Source of the DNA: SOJZ01 sp964556565
GTDB lineage: Archaea > Thermoproteota > Bathyarchaeia > Bathyarchaeales > Bathyarchaeaceae
NCBI GenBank assembly: GCA_964556565.1
Contig: CAZKWF010000007.1
Coordinates: 1-49,222 of the forward strand
Direction of reading: 5' to 3'
DNA length: 49,222 bases
In this document: piece after piece, positions 6,899-14,931 of the stretch
Layout: each line of letters starts with the position of its first letter
Position numbering within the stretch: position 1 is the stretch's first letter
Translations under genes and position numbers: made by a program
The notes under the pieces: generated by a model
Databases searched by the model: none
What the model saw: the letters and a program-made list of their open reading frames with translations, nothing else
Told to the model about the DNA's origin: nothing

Positions 6899-7855
6899 GT
6901 GGTCGCAGTGGAATTCGCTATCGAAACTAATGATTTGACAAAAAGGTACGGTTCCTTAACCGCAGTGAATAAGCTTAACCTAAAGGTGAAGACGAACACA
7001 ATTCATGGTTTTTTGGGCCCAAACGGGGCGGGGAAGACTACGACGATTAAGCTTTTAGTTGGTTTGTTGAAGCCTGATGAAGGTACAATTAGTATTTTTG
7101 GGCAGGAAGTTGTTGGAGACAGACCCGATGTTAGGTTAAGGATGGGCTACATGCCAGAGCTTCCGAAGTTTCCTAAACATTTGACTGGGTATGAGCTTTT
7201 AGACATTTATGGAAAAATGTATGGATTGAATGTGCAAGAGCGCAGAGAGCAAGTACCTAGGCTGCTAGAGATGGTTGGACTTAAAGATAGGGGAAATGAC
7301 CGCATTGGAAAGTATAGTAAAGGAATGCAACAGCGTCTCGGTATCGCGCAGGCATTGATAAACAACCCTGAGTTAGTCATTATGGATGAACCAAGTCTAG
7401 GTTTAGACCCAGTTGGCATGGTAGAAGTCAGGGAGATAATGAAGGCAATAGTGAAAAGAGGTATGACCGTTTTCATATCGTCACATTTACTTCATGAAGT
7501 TCAGCAGGTCTGTAGTCACATTACCATTATTAACCGTGGAATAACCCTAGCATCAGACACCTTAGAGAACATATCAAACCAATTATTAGGGCCCTCAACG
7601 TTGGAGGTGGAGGTAACCAAGCTTACCGATATCATTGTTAAAAATGTCAAGAAAGTACCTTTTGTCTCCAGCATATCAAAAGAAGACAACAAATTAGTCA
7701 TCCAAGTAGAGACACAAGAGGATGTCAGACCTCAAGTCTCTGGAGCAGTCACCAAATCAGGAGGTGTTATTGTTACCATGAATCTAAAGGAACGAAACCT
7801 TGAAGATGTTTTCATGAAACTCATCATCAAATCCAAAGGAGCAAAGACGAAATGA
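6899..7855 (+). CDS. ABC transporter ATP-binding protein
   Basis: A 318-residue ATPase of the ABC-2/drug- or Nos-type exporters. Walker A GPNGAGKTT (about residues 40-48), Q-loop region MPELPKFP, signature YSKGMQQRLGIAQAL, Walker B LVIMDEP, and switch histidine in ISSHLLHE are all intact. The last 90 residues form the extra C-terminal domain typical of this class. The start is GTG at 6899, with a TATA-like AAATATATTAAAG about 45 nt upstream. The downstream permease gene overlaps by four bases (ATGA), so the two are translationally coupled and form one exporter. The substrate is unknown. Confidence 0.92.
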   Translation: MVAVEFAIETNDLTKRYGSLTAVNKLNLKVKTNTIHGFLGPNGAGKTTTIKLLVGLLKPDEGTISIFGQEVVGDRPDVRLRMGYMPELPKFPKHLTGYELLDIYGKMYGLNVQERREQVPRLLEMVGLKDRGNDRIGKYSKGMQQRLGIAQALINNPELVIMDEPSLGLDPVGMVEVREIMKAIVKRGMTVFISSHLLHEVQQVCSHITIINRGITLASDTLENISNQLLGPSTLEVEVTKLTDIIVKNVKKVPFVSSISKEDNKLVIQVETQEDVRPQVSGAVTKSGGVIVTMNLKERNLEDVFMKLIIKSKGAKTK

Positions 7856-8805
7856 GTCGCTCGCGAACAAGTCCAAGCTGGATAACTCGTTTTTCGGCTG
7901 TTGTAAAGTACGAACTTCTTTGGAATATTAGAAAGAAAAAGTTCTTGGGCATGATCGTGCTTGCATTTGCCCTCGCTACCTTGTCATTAGTGTTGCCGGT
8001 GATTTTAAGCAATTTTGTTGATCAGCCGCTAAGCCAAAATCCAGATTACGTAATCAGCACAGGTACAGGCATCGGCGGACTCGGGTTCTTCCTTTTCGCA
8101 ATAGTCACTGTAATGAATAGTATCTCAGGAGAGTTTGAGAGCGGCACAATTGTCCCATTACTGACAAAACCAGTTTCCAGAACAACGATTTTCATCGGCA
8201 AGGTGTTTGCGGCTTTTCTCACCCTTTTCACAACATATGTGGTTCTCACTGGATATCTGGCCATAGGGGGCACCATCGTATATGGTGCTCAAAATAACCT
8301 GCATCTACTGCCTATCTCTTTGATGGGAAACATTCTTAGCACCTTCGTTTGGATAGCCATCGTTTTGGCAATTGGCTCAATCTCTAAGAGTTCTATGATC
8401 GCGGCTCTAGTAACATTCGGCATCTGGATGGGATTAACCATAGCCAGTCCGATAATTTCAATGTTTTCTGACCAAACTTGGATTCTTCATTATGTGATCG
8501 GAAGCGGAGCAACAGGCTACATTGAAGGTTTAGGGTCGCCGAATCCATTGATACCTGGCATGCCCATATCAACAGGCACCGACAGCATCGCCACAAACCT
8601 GATTAATTACGTTCTCTATCCTTCTGCAAACGTGACCTTTTTCAAGATAGGTATACTTGGACCAGGTTCGCCTCTATTAGTTGAACTCTATACAGAAGCG
8701 CTATCTCTCGTTGTTTTAAGATCTATCTTAGTAGCTACAGCCTATATTCTAGTTTTTTCCTTAATTTCATGGTATGCCTTGAGGCGAGCGCAAGTACTGC
8801 AGTAA
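7852..8805 (+). CDS. ABC-2 type transporter permease
   Basis: A 317-residue integral membrane protein with about six hydrophobic helices: one after a basic N-terminus (WNIRKKKFLGMIVLAFALA), then a large external loop, then helices beginning FFLFAIVTVMNSISGEFESGT, where the conserved E-x-G-T-I-x-x-L-L-T-K-P-V-S-R cytoplasmic motif is clearly present. This motif marks NosY/ABC-2 permeases that pair with the ATPase encoded immediately upstream. The ATG overlaps the ATPase stop codon. The tail YALRRAQVLQ is short and cytosolic. No periplasmic-binding partner is nearby, which fits an exporter. Confidence 0.9.
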   Translation: MSRSRTSPSWITRFSAVVKYELLWNIRKKKFLGMIVLAFALATLSLVLPVILSNFVDQPLSQNPDYVISTGTGIGGLGFFLFAIVTVMNSISGEFESGTIVPLLTKPVSRTTIFIGKVFAAFLTLFTTYVVLTGYLAIGGTIVYGAQNNLHLLPISLMGNILSTFVWIAIVLAIGSISKSSMIAALVTFGIWMGLTIASPIISMFSDQTWILHYVIGSGATGYIEGLGSPNPLIPGMPISTGTDSIATNLINYVLYPSANVTFFKIGILGPGSPLLVELYTEALSLVVLRSILVATAYILVFSLISWYALRRAQVLQ

Positions 8806-8978
8806 AATGGTCTGGCGTGAAAAAACGAAGGTTGGTAATGGTTTACTCATCATGCATGCGTGAGTTCGTTAAAATCGGAAATTTGTCTTACTTTTCACTA
8901 AACAATATAAGGAAAAGCATTTAGTTATCTTTATCTCCCAAACCTTAAACCTGCTATAATATCCAGAGGCTTAGCAAA

Positions 8979-10346
8979 ATGAGCGAAGTGATAGCTCTCT
9001 TTGATCCAGACAGCGTTGTGCTCATCGGATCCAGCAAAATTCGAGAGAAAATTGGAATGACCTCTCCACAGCTTTTTGAAAGCGTCATCTACAACATGAA
9101 AAAATACTTTGACGGAAAAACCTATGTTCTAGATATCGAAGGAGAAAAAGGCTACAAAAAACTTGAAGACCTCCCTGAAACTCCAGAACTCAGCGTGATT
9201 ATGCTTCCCTCAAACGCTTCGATACTGCAGTCAGAAAGATGCGCAAAAACGGGAGTCAAGGCATTAGTGGCAATAACCGGTGGGTACAAAAACAGTCAGC
9301 GCCAGCAACTAAAAGATTTGAGAAACGAGTATGGCATCCGAATACTAGGCCCAAACACGATCATGGGTGTTATAAACACAACGAACGGATTGAACACAAC
9401 TTTTGAAAAAGACGTAATGCCAACAAGAGGCAGCATTTCTATCGTATCCCAAAGCGGAGGAGTAGGCGCCTGCCTCCTCGACTGGACATGCTTCTACAAA
9501 ATCGGCGTTGCCAAGTTCGCTTTCATGGGAGACAAAATCGACGTGAACGACGTAGACCTTCTCCAATATTTCAACAAGGACCCCGAAACAAAAGTGATAT
9601 GCTTATATATAGAGGGAATTGAAAACGGAAGAGAATTCATAGAAATGGCTCAAGAAGTAGTGAGAAATAAGCCCATTCTAGCCCTCAAGGGCGGAGTTAC
9701 AAGAGAGGCGGCGCAAAGAGCCCTTTCCCACACTGCCTCCATAATCGGATCCGACACGGTTTTCAACGCCGCCTTCAAAAAGGCAGGAATCATCCGAGTT
9801 AAGGAGGAGGAAGAATTACTGAACGCGGCGATTGCGCTCGTGAACCAGCCTCTCCTGAGCGGGGACAACATAGCCATCGTGAGCAACGTAGGTGGACCAG
9901 CCATACTCGCTGCAGATGCGGTGGTGGAGAATGGGTTAAAACTGGCAACGCTATCAGAAAAGACTAGAAGGGAGATAGAACACCGCTATTCCGGGGTGGA
10001 CGTGGTCAACCCGATAGACTTGATTGCGGATGCTAGGGCTGAAAGATACTCTGTCGTTTTGGATATGGTTTTATCGGACCCAAATGTTGACGGAGTTATG
10101 GTTATAAACATGCTGAAGTCGTGCTTTTTTGAAGCTGAAGATGCAGTAGCAGTCGCTGAAACTGCTAAAAAGCATCCTGACAAACCTTTGGTCGATGTTC
10201 CAGCAGGAGGAGAAGGCTATGCACTTGTCTACAAGGTTTTACAGGACACCAACATACCCGTCTACAACATGCCTGAAAAAGCCGCAAAAGCATTAAAAAC
10301 ATTAAGAATATACCACAAAATAACCAGGAAAATTAAGGATGATTAG
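8979..10346 (+). CDS. ADP-forming acyl-CoA synthetase, alpha-type (CoA-binding and ligase domains)
   Basis: 455 residues with the layout of the alpha half of NDP-forming acyl-CoA synthetases: an N-terminal CoA-binding Rossmann domain (DPDSVVLIGSS; LGPNTIMGVIN), a succinyl-CoA-ligase-like domain (ISIVSQSGGVGACLLDW), and a second ligase-CoA domain. The phosphorylated histidine is visible in RALSHTASIIGSD (about residue 250). Such enzymes convert acyl-CoA, ADP and phosphate to acid, CoA and ATP in archaeal fermentation. No ATP-grasp beta subunit is encoded nearby, so it must be supplied elsewhere or this protein has a different role. A TATA-like AATATAAGG lies about 65 nt upstream of the ATG. 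Confidence 0.85.
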   Translation: MSEVIALFDPDSVVLIGSSKIREKIGMTSPQLFESVIYNMKKYFDGKTYVLDIEGEKGYKKLEDLPETPELSVIMLPSNASILQSERCAKTGVKALVAITGGYKNSQRQQLKDLRNEYGIRILGPNTIMGVINTTNGLNTTFEKDVMPTRGSISIVSQSGGVGACLLDWTCFYKIGVAKFAFMGDKIDVNDVDLLQYFNKDPETKVICLYIEGIENGREFIEMAQEVVRNKPILALKGGVTREAAQRALSHTASIIGSDTVFNAAFKKAGIIRVKEEEELLNAAIALVNQPLLSGDNIAIVSNVGGPAILAADAVVENGLKLATLSEKTRREIEHRYSGVDVVNPIDLIADARAERYSVVLDMVLSDPNVDGVMVINMLKSCFFEAEDAVAVAETAKKHPDKPLVDVPAGGEGYALVYKVLQDTNIPVYNMPEKAAKALKTLRIYHKITRKIKDD

Positions 10347-10396
10347 CCTTCAAAAGGAGCCAAAACTTCATGTCTAATTCTTAGGAAAGGTCGACA

Positions 10397-12079
10397 ATGA
10401 CCCAGTTTTTGAGTGAGGGCTTGAAAGAAAATGTGCTAAGTATTTGTAGGAGTATCGTAGGTTCTCACAAAATAGTTGCTGCATGTTTCTACGGTCCGCG
10501 AGTGTGTGGTTGTGCCGACGAAAAGAGCGATATTCACGTTTTGCTATTGCTTAGTGGCTATCGAACAGGATTAAAGTGCAACCTTAAGCCTTTGAACGGA
10601 GTTAACGTGTTCATTTTGGCGGTAGATCAAAGAATTTTTGAAAGAGATGTAGAACAAGGGTGGCTGGGCGAATTTGTTGCTGAAAAGATCACGGTTCCTT
10701 ACGAACCATTGATTAACGAGAAATACTTATGGCGTCGAGAGGTCAAGGTGAAAAGAAGGATCACTTGGGAACTTTGCGAAAACATTGTTTTAGAGTTCCC
10801 TGAATTGTGCCATGAACTTCTGATTAAACCGGAATACTTCATGTACGAATCCATGATGCGGAGGGCTCGATTGTTTCCACCCATAACCTACAGCTTCCTC
10901 AACATGTTAAGGAGAGATTTAAAAAGAAAAAATGTAGGATTGATGATGAATGGATACCTGAAAGCCATTGATGAACTGGTGGAAGAGAATCAAATCACCT
11001 TTTCTAACGGACATGTTAAGATCACACAAAAACTTATTAACACAATAAGAAATCAGAAACCTCGGCTCCCTGTTTTTCTCAGATCTATTCAGAGAACGGC
11101 GTTTCTTCATGTTCTCAGCATTCTCCCTAAAATGATGGCCCCTCTTATACAAGATCAGCAAACGTTCATGAAGTCGCACCAACAGGTTGAAGCTGAAGAG
11201 TTGATTTTCCGCCTTGAAGAACCTGAAAAATACTTGCTGATGCCCACACCCCTTGGAATTGTACCACTATCAGATAAGACCACCATCGAAGATTTCGTCA
11301 GAAAAACAGTTCCAAGCGGAACGACTCTGGACATAAAAATTAAGCAGATGGGCGGAGTGTTAAACAGTGTTTACTTGCTCAGGTTTCGGAAAGACCATGA
11401 AGAACAAAAGGTTGTCGTGAAGAAATTTAAGGATTGGCTTGGTTTCAAGTGGTTTCCGCTATCGTTGTGGACGCTGGGCACCAAGACTTTCGCGGTATCG
11501 GGACGAACTAGGCTGGAAAGAGAATACGCCATAAACCAGTTCCTGCAAGGTCACGGTTTTCCCGTTCCAAAGGTTCTTCATATTAGCCATCAAGAACGCC
11601 TGATTTTTGAGGATTTTATTGAAGGAGAAAACATGGTTAAAACCATTAAGCGTATTATCTCGTCAAAAGAGAAAGCCACAGACGAAGCTGCTCTAGTGAG
11701 AAAAGTGGGGAGAAAAATTGCGGAAGCTCATAGACTCGGCGTTGCTTTTGGAGACTGCAAACCAGAAAACATAATCATTGCGAAGGATGAAAAAACATAC
11801 TTTGTAGACCTTGAACAGGCGACAAGAGATGGAAACCAAGCCTGGGACGTAGCCGAATTTCTTTATTATTCAGGTCACTACGTTTTCCCAATTTTTCCCT
11901 CAGATTCCGCAGAGCTCATCGCAAGAGAATTTGTAGGAGGATATCTTGAAGCGGGAGGAAAAAAGGAAATTGTTAAGAGAGCAGCGTCTGCACGGTACAC
12001 AAAAGTTTTCAGCGTCTTCACACCCCCACATGTTGTCCTAGCTATTTCTAACATTTGCAAAAAGATGGGTGGAGGATAA
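10397..12079 (+). CDS. Nucleotidyltransferase-like / winged-helix / RIO-Bud32-like kinase fusion
   Basis: 560 residues in three parts. Residues about 1-150 resemble a minimal nucleotidyltransferase fold: CFYGPRVCGCADEKSDIHVLLLL sits where active enzymes have hG[GS]...DxD, but here the Ser is replaced (G-P-R) and the second carboxylate is His, so catalysis is doubtful. A helical/winged-helix segment follows (about 160-225). Residues about 300-530 are a small-kinase domain: lysine in KVVVKKF, glutamate in RLEREYAI, catalytic loop FGDCKPEN, metal-binding Asp in YFVDLEQAT; this loop lacks an activation segment, as in Bud32/RIO and lipopolysaccharide kinases. All kinase residues are kept. Shine-Dalgarno GGAAAGG precedes the ATG. 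The substrate is unknown. Confidence 0.75.
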   Translation: MTQFLSEGLKENVLSICRSIVGSHKIVAACFYGPRVCGCADEKSDIHVLLLLSGYRTGLKCNLKPLNGVNVFILAVDQRIFERDVEQGWLGEFVAEKITVPYEPLINEKYLWRREVKVKRRITWELCENIVLEFPELCHELLIKPEYFMYESMMRRARLFPPITYSFLNMLRRDLKRKNVGLMMNGYLKAIDELVEENQITFSNGHVKITQKLINTIRNQKPRLPVFLRSIQRTAFLHVLSILPKMMAPLIQDQQTFMKSHQQVEAEELIFRLEEPEKYLLMPTPLGIVPLSDKTTIEDFVRKTVPSGTTLDIKIKQMGGVLNSVYLLRFRKDHEEQKVVVKKFKDWLGFKWFPLSLWTLGTKTFAVSGRTRLEREYAINQFLQGHGFPVPKVLHISHQERLIFEDFIEGENMVKTIKRIISSKEKATDEAALVRKVGRKIAEAHRLGVAFGDCKPENIIIAKDEKTYFVDLEQATRDGNQAWDVAEFLYYSGHYVFPIFPSDSAELIAREFVGGYLEAGGKKEIVKRAASARYTKVFSVFTPPHVVLAISNICKKMGGG

Positions 12080-12082
12080 ATC

Positions 12083-12229
12083 GTGCCAAAGGATAAAACA
12101 ACTCTCGTGTTTTACGGCAAAGTGAACGATTGGTGGCAACAAGGTACTTTTAGAGGACAGAAGAGATTATTCAAAACAATAAGTAAGAGAGTTGAGTTAG
12201 TCAAATATGGAAAAGTATACACAATTTGA
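12083..12229 (+). CDS. Small protein coupled to the kinase fusion, unknown
   Basis: A 48-residue frame starting at GTG 12083, three bases after the kinase-fusion stop, with GGTGGAGGA as a Shine-Dalgarno overlapping that stop. It reads MPKDKTTLVFYGKVNDWW and ends VELVKYGKVYTI. The spacing suggests translational coupling. It is basic and has no membrane segment. It could be a true small protein or the truncated start of a longer gene. It converges on the coiled-coil gene with only 22 nt between them. Confidence 0.45.
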   Translation: MPKDKTTLVFYGKVNDWWQQGTFRGQKRLFKTISKRVELVKYGKVYTI

Positions 12230-12251
12230 ATATGAGCGTCTTGGTGTTAGG

Positions 12252-13886
12252 CTAACTGTTAGATAAGAGGTCATCATATGTCTGAAATTCGTCTTCTGAA
12301 ATCCATCCTTCAGCTCTTAACTCTTTTAATCCTTTCTTTATACTTTCACGCGATGTCTTTGTTCGTAAAACATTGACCCGAATTCCTGCATCGCTGAGTT
12401 CTTTTTCAAACACAGGATTTTGTTCAATCACGGTAAGAAGCTGATTGAGAAGATTGGTGATCGGCTTTGAACGAGGCTGAAGAAGCGACTTTATCTTGGT
12501 AGCACCAAAAACCCCCCTAAATTTCGTTGCGATTCCCATGCTACTTGCGATTGATGGGGGGTACAATGCGTACCTCTTCTTCAATTCTCTCTGGTAACAA
12601 ACAAGATAAATTGGAATATATATTAACGCATACTTTCTGCGTCTCTCCGGTATGCCCATTCCATCAAGTTTATCCAAAGCCATCCTTTTCAGTTGCACAA
12701 GCTTGTCGATTTGGTCTATTATCATAGAAGTTGAATCTTCCAGCGATTTCGTTTCTTGCTGGCTCATTCGAATTTTAGCATCCCTAGAAGCTTTAAGGTC
12801 TCTCAGGGGCTTCATAGCTTCCTCAGATTGGACATCACATTCCGACCTGATCTTAAATATCTCCTGTTTCTTAGTAGCGTTGACGTTCTCTATTTTCTTA
12901 TCTATCTCCTTAACCATTCTCTCCAATGTGGAAAGCTTTTTTCTGCAAGATTCAGCATCTTGTCTCCATTGGAGTTCACTCGCTGCATCTTTGTGAAGCT
13001 TGCTGGATCGTATTTCTGCTTCGCAACGTTCGATTTTGGCGGTTGTACTTTGCATGGTTTTTTCAAGCTTAACGCGTTCGTGATAGAGGCGATGGAGTTG
13101 ACGTTCGAATTTCTTAGAGACTCTCGTGATTTGGCGATCGTATTTTTTTTGGATTTGTCGTATCTTCCACATTATGGAGGGTTTGAGGATGGTGATTTTC
13201 CCATCGAATTTCTTCTGAATTTCTCCAATTTTTTTATGATTAGCTTTTGTGTGCATTTTTGTGGTGGCGCTTAATAGTTTCATACTTTCGAGCAAGTTTT
13301 TTATGTCTTCCTTCAACGTGGCTCGAAGATTAATGAAATCTTGGATGGTAGATGAAAGAGCAAATTCGTCAATGACAGGGGATAAAAGAGCTTTGTCGAT
13401 TATGGGCTTCTTAATTGCCTTAGCTTCTGGAAGATAGTAGACGAAGTCTTGAATGAGGTCGGGGCTTGTAATGAGGCCCTCTATTATCCTTTCTTCCGTA
13501 CTCGTGAAGCCTTGAAAGTAGTTAAGATTGTCAGAGAGAAACGCGGAATACGCTTCACGTATTACTGCGCTACCTTGAGCATTGTTGACAAATACTTTTA
13601 CGTCGGGCAAAGCTTCACATAACAACGCATGGGTCATAGCACCGATTCCATCAAACAACAAGCTTCTTCCTTTCCAAGGAACCAACCACATGGGATAACA
13701 AGTCTCAGCAATGAAAACTAGCTCCTCTGGTTTCTTTCTTCTAAAAACAAACCCTGCGCCTTTCCTCCTATCCATTTCAGCCAAACAAAGAACGGCCGCC
13801 ATTTCCATCCTTTTCGTAAAGGCTTTCTCACGGTCCCTTGCAGGAACAGCGAAGGGGAGGACACACCTTTTTACTTGTTGAGCCAC
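12252..13886 (-). CDS. Large coiled-coil protein, unknown function
   Basis: 544 residues. The N-terminal part (1-150) looks globular, with strand-rich text such as AGFVFRRKKPEELVFIAE and VPWKGRSLLFDGIGAM. A helical region follows from about 165 to 400, including a long basic coiled coil rich in K/R/E/Q (IRQIQKKYDRQI; RLYHERVKLEKTM; LERMVKEIDKKI). After it comes a hydrophobic strand pair (KYALIYIPIYLVCY) and a helical C-terminal domain. There are no signal peptide, TM helices or known catalytic motifs. The order of globular head, coiled coil and globular tail hints at a structural or scaffold protein. Upstream is a good promoter (ATATTATAAACG about 50 nt before ATG 13886). I do not recognise the family. 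Confidence 0.8.
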   Translation of the reverse strand: MAQQVKRCVLPFAVPARDREKAFTKRMEMAAVLCLAEMDRRKGAGFVFRRKKPEELVFIAETCYPMWLVPWKGRSLLFDGIGAMTHALLCEALPDVKVFVNNAQGSAVIREAYSAFLSDNLNYFQGFTSTEERIIEGLITSPDLIQDFVYYLPEAKAIKKPIIDKALLSPVIDEFALSSTIQDFINLRATLKEDIKNLLESMKLLSATTKMHTKANHKKIGEIQKKFDGKITILKPSIMWKIRQIQKKYDRQITRVSKKFERQLHRLYHERVKLEKTMQSTTAKIERCEAEIRSSKLHKDAASELQWRQDAESCRKKLSTLERMVKEIDKKIENVNATKKQEIFKIRSECDVQSEEAMKPLRDLKASRDAKIRMSQQETKSLEDSTSMIIDQIDKLVQLKRMALDKLDGMGIPERRRKYALIYIPIYLVCYQRELKKRYALYPPSIASSMGIATKFRGVFGATKIKSLLQPRSKPITNLLNQLLTVIEQNPVFEKELSDAGIRVNVLRTKTSRESIKKGLKELRAEGWISEDEFQTYDDLLSNS

Positions 13887-14325
13887 GTTTTTTCACCGCG
13901 ACGATACACATTTGTTGGGTTTTCTCATATATTATAAACGCCGTGTATACATGAACATAATTCTTGGGCAAACTATCCAAATGTTATGAAGAGTTCATAA
14001 TTTTTTCGTTCGAAAATGATGTTAAAAGGGTTAGATAAAAAGGTTATAGGCTTCGTTCATAACTGCGTTTTTAGCTCCGTTTGTGTTTCAGTTCAAGCTT
14101 TGAAATAAATTTTTGCGTGACCTCTATCTAGAGAGGGGTGTTGATCTGTTACACAGAAGATTAAGCGGTCTGGAGAAGCCATTAAAGAAAAACTGAGGCG
14201 CATGGGCTTGTTGTTGTGCAAAAGCCACAGAAAACACACACAACAACAAGTGTGCCTCTCGGTAATGCATGCACATCATGCATGTTAGAGGTTGGGACAT
14301 TCTTAAGAAGGTTTAGAAAATTTTA
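13887..14325. other. Intergenic stretch, no confident gene
   Basis: It holds the promoter of the coiled-coil gene (TATA-like ATATTATAAACG near 13929-13940), then AT-rich DNA. From about 14150 a plus-strand frame reads VTQKIKRSGEAIKEKLRRMG, which is protein-like but lacks a start codon. The octamer ATGCATGC occurs at 14265-14272, with ATGCATG again at 14278-14284. A small RNA or leader is possible; nothing firm is seen. Confidence 0.3.
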
Positions 14326-14607
14326 TTATCGGTTGCGAAGCACACGCACGTATGCATATGTGCTCACCGACACGGTGAGGACAGCGAGCCCACCCACAAA
14401 GAATGATGTAGCGAACTCCAAAAGCTGTATTCTCAATGGCTCACCAATCATTCCGAAAGCATGTATACTATTGGCAAAATACACAGAAAAATATTTGGCA
14501 TAGCAAAAAGAGACAAATTCGACATAGCGCGAAGAGACGGCAAAGAAGATTGAGACAACAAAACAACCCAACGAAATAATCGCCAAAGCCGTTTCCACTT
14601 TCAACAT
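14326..14607 (-). CDS. Small membrane protein, unknown
   Basis: 93 residues from ATG 14607, with GAGGTCC directly upstream as a Shine-Dalgarno. There are two predicted membrane helices, ALAIISLGCFVVSIFFAV near the N-terminus and FATSFFVGGLAVLTVSV in the second half, joined by a polar loop (SRYVEFVSFCYAKYF), with a basic C-terminus (YVRVLRNR). The clean hydrophobic pattern argues for a real gene, whereas the plus-strand frame covering the same DNA is not protein-like. No family recognised; single gene between intergenic regions. Confidence 0.6.
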   Translation of the reverse strand: MLKVETALAIISLGCFVVSIFFAVSSRYVEFVSFCYAKYFSVYFANSIHAFGMIGEPLRIQLLEFATSFFVGGLAVLTVSVSTYAYVRVLRNR

Positions 14608-14740
14608 AGGACCTCACACGCATGCATTACTTCGGATATTCCTGAGGGCTCACTCCTTTCTTTTTCTTTTGACGGTTAAAAAATAAGGCTTCAGGATACA
14701 GAATGAGTATTTTCTGAGAATATTTCGAAAATAAGGTTCA

Positions 14741-14842
14741 TGGTAGCCCGGGAGAGATTCGAACTCTCGTCAGCGGGTCCAGAGCCCGCCATGCTTGACC
14801 ACTACATTCGGCGGGAAGAAATTCTTCATCCTCCACCGGGCT
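14741..14842 (-). tRNA. tRNA-Gln(CTG) with ~26-nt insertion near positions 8-11
   Basis: Read on the minus strand: acceptor AGCCCGG (14842-14836) pairs with CCGGGCT (14751-14745), discriminator A, encoded CCA (14743-14741). The T arm GAGAG-TTCGAAT-CTCTC is perfect, the anticodon arm is GCGGG-CTCTGGA-CCCGC with anticodon CTG at 14782-14780, and the D arm contains AGTGGTC and GCAT. Between the acceptor and the D arm there are 26 extra nucleotides compared with a normal tRNA, containing GAAG-AATTT-CTTC and a CGGTGG/CCGCCG pairing. Archaeal tRNAs can carry introns at non-canonical sites, so an intron is likely, but I could not fit a canonical bulge-helix-bulge. A second AGCCCGG lies at 14858-14852, and a TATA-like box at about 14887-14881 predicts transcription starting there. 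Confidence 0.8.
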
Positions 14843-14931
14843 TCTGTTTTTCCGGGCTATCCAAAAAGTAGTTTCCGCTTCTATAAGTTTCTTATTGTTT
14901 CCTGTCAAGCACAATTAACCAATGTTCAAAG

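Noticed and set aside
14216..14503. 95-residue plus-strand frame opposite the small membrane protein
   Set aside because: No hydrophobic or motif pattern; the minus-strand frame has two clean TM helices and a Shine-Dalgarno.
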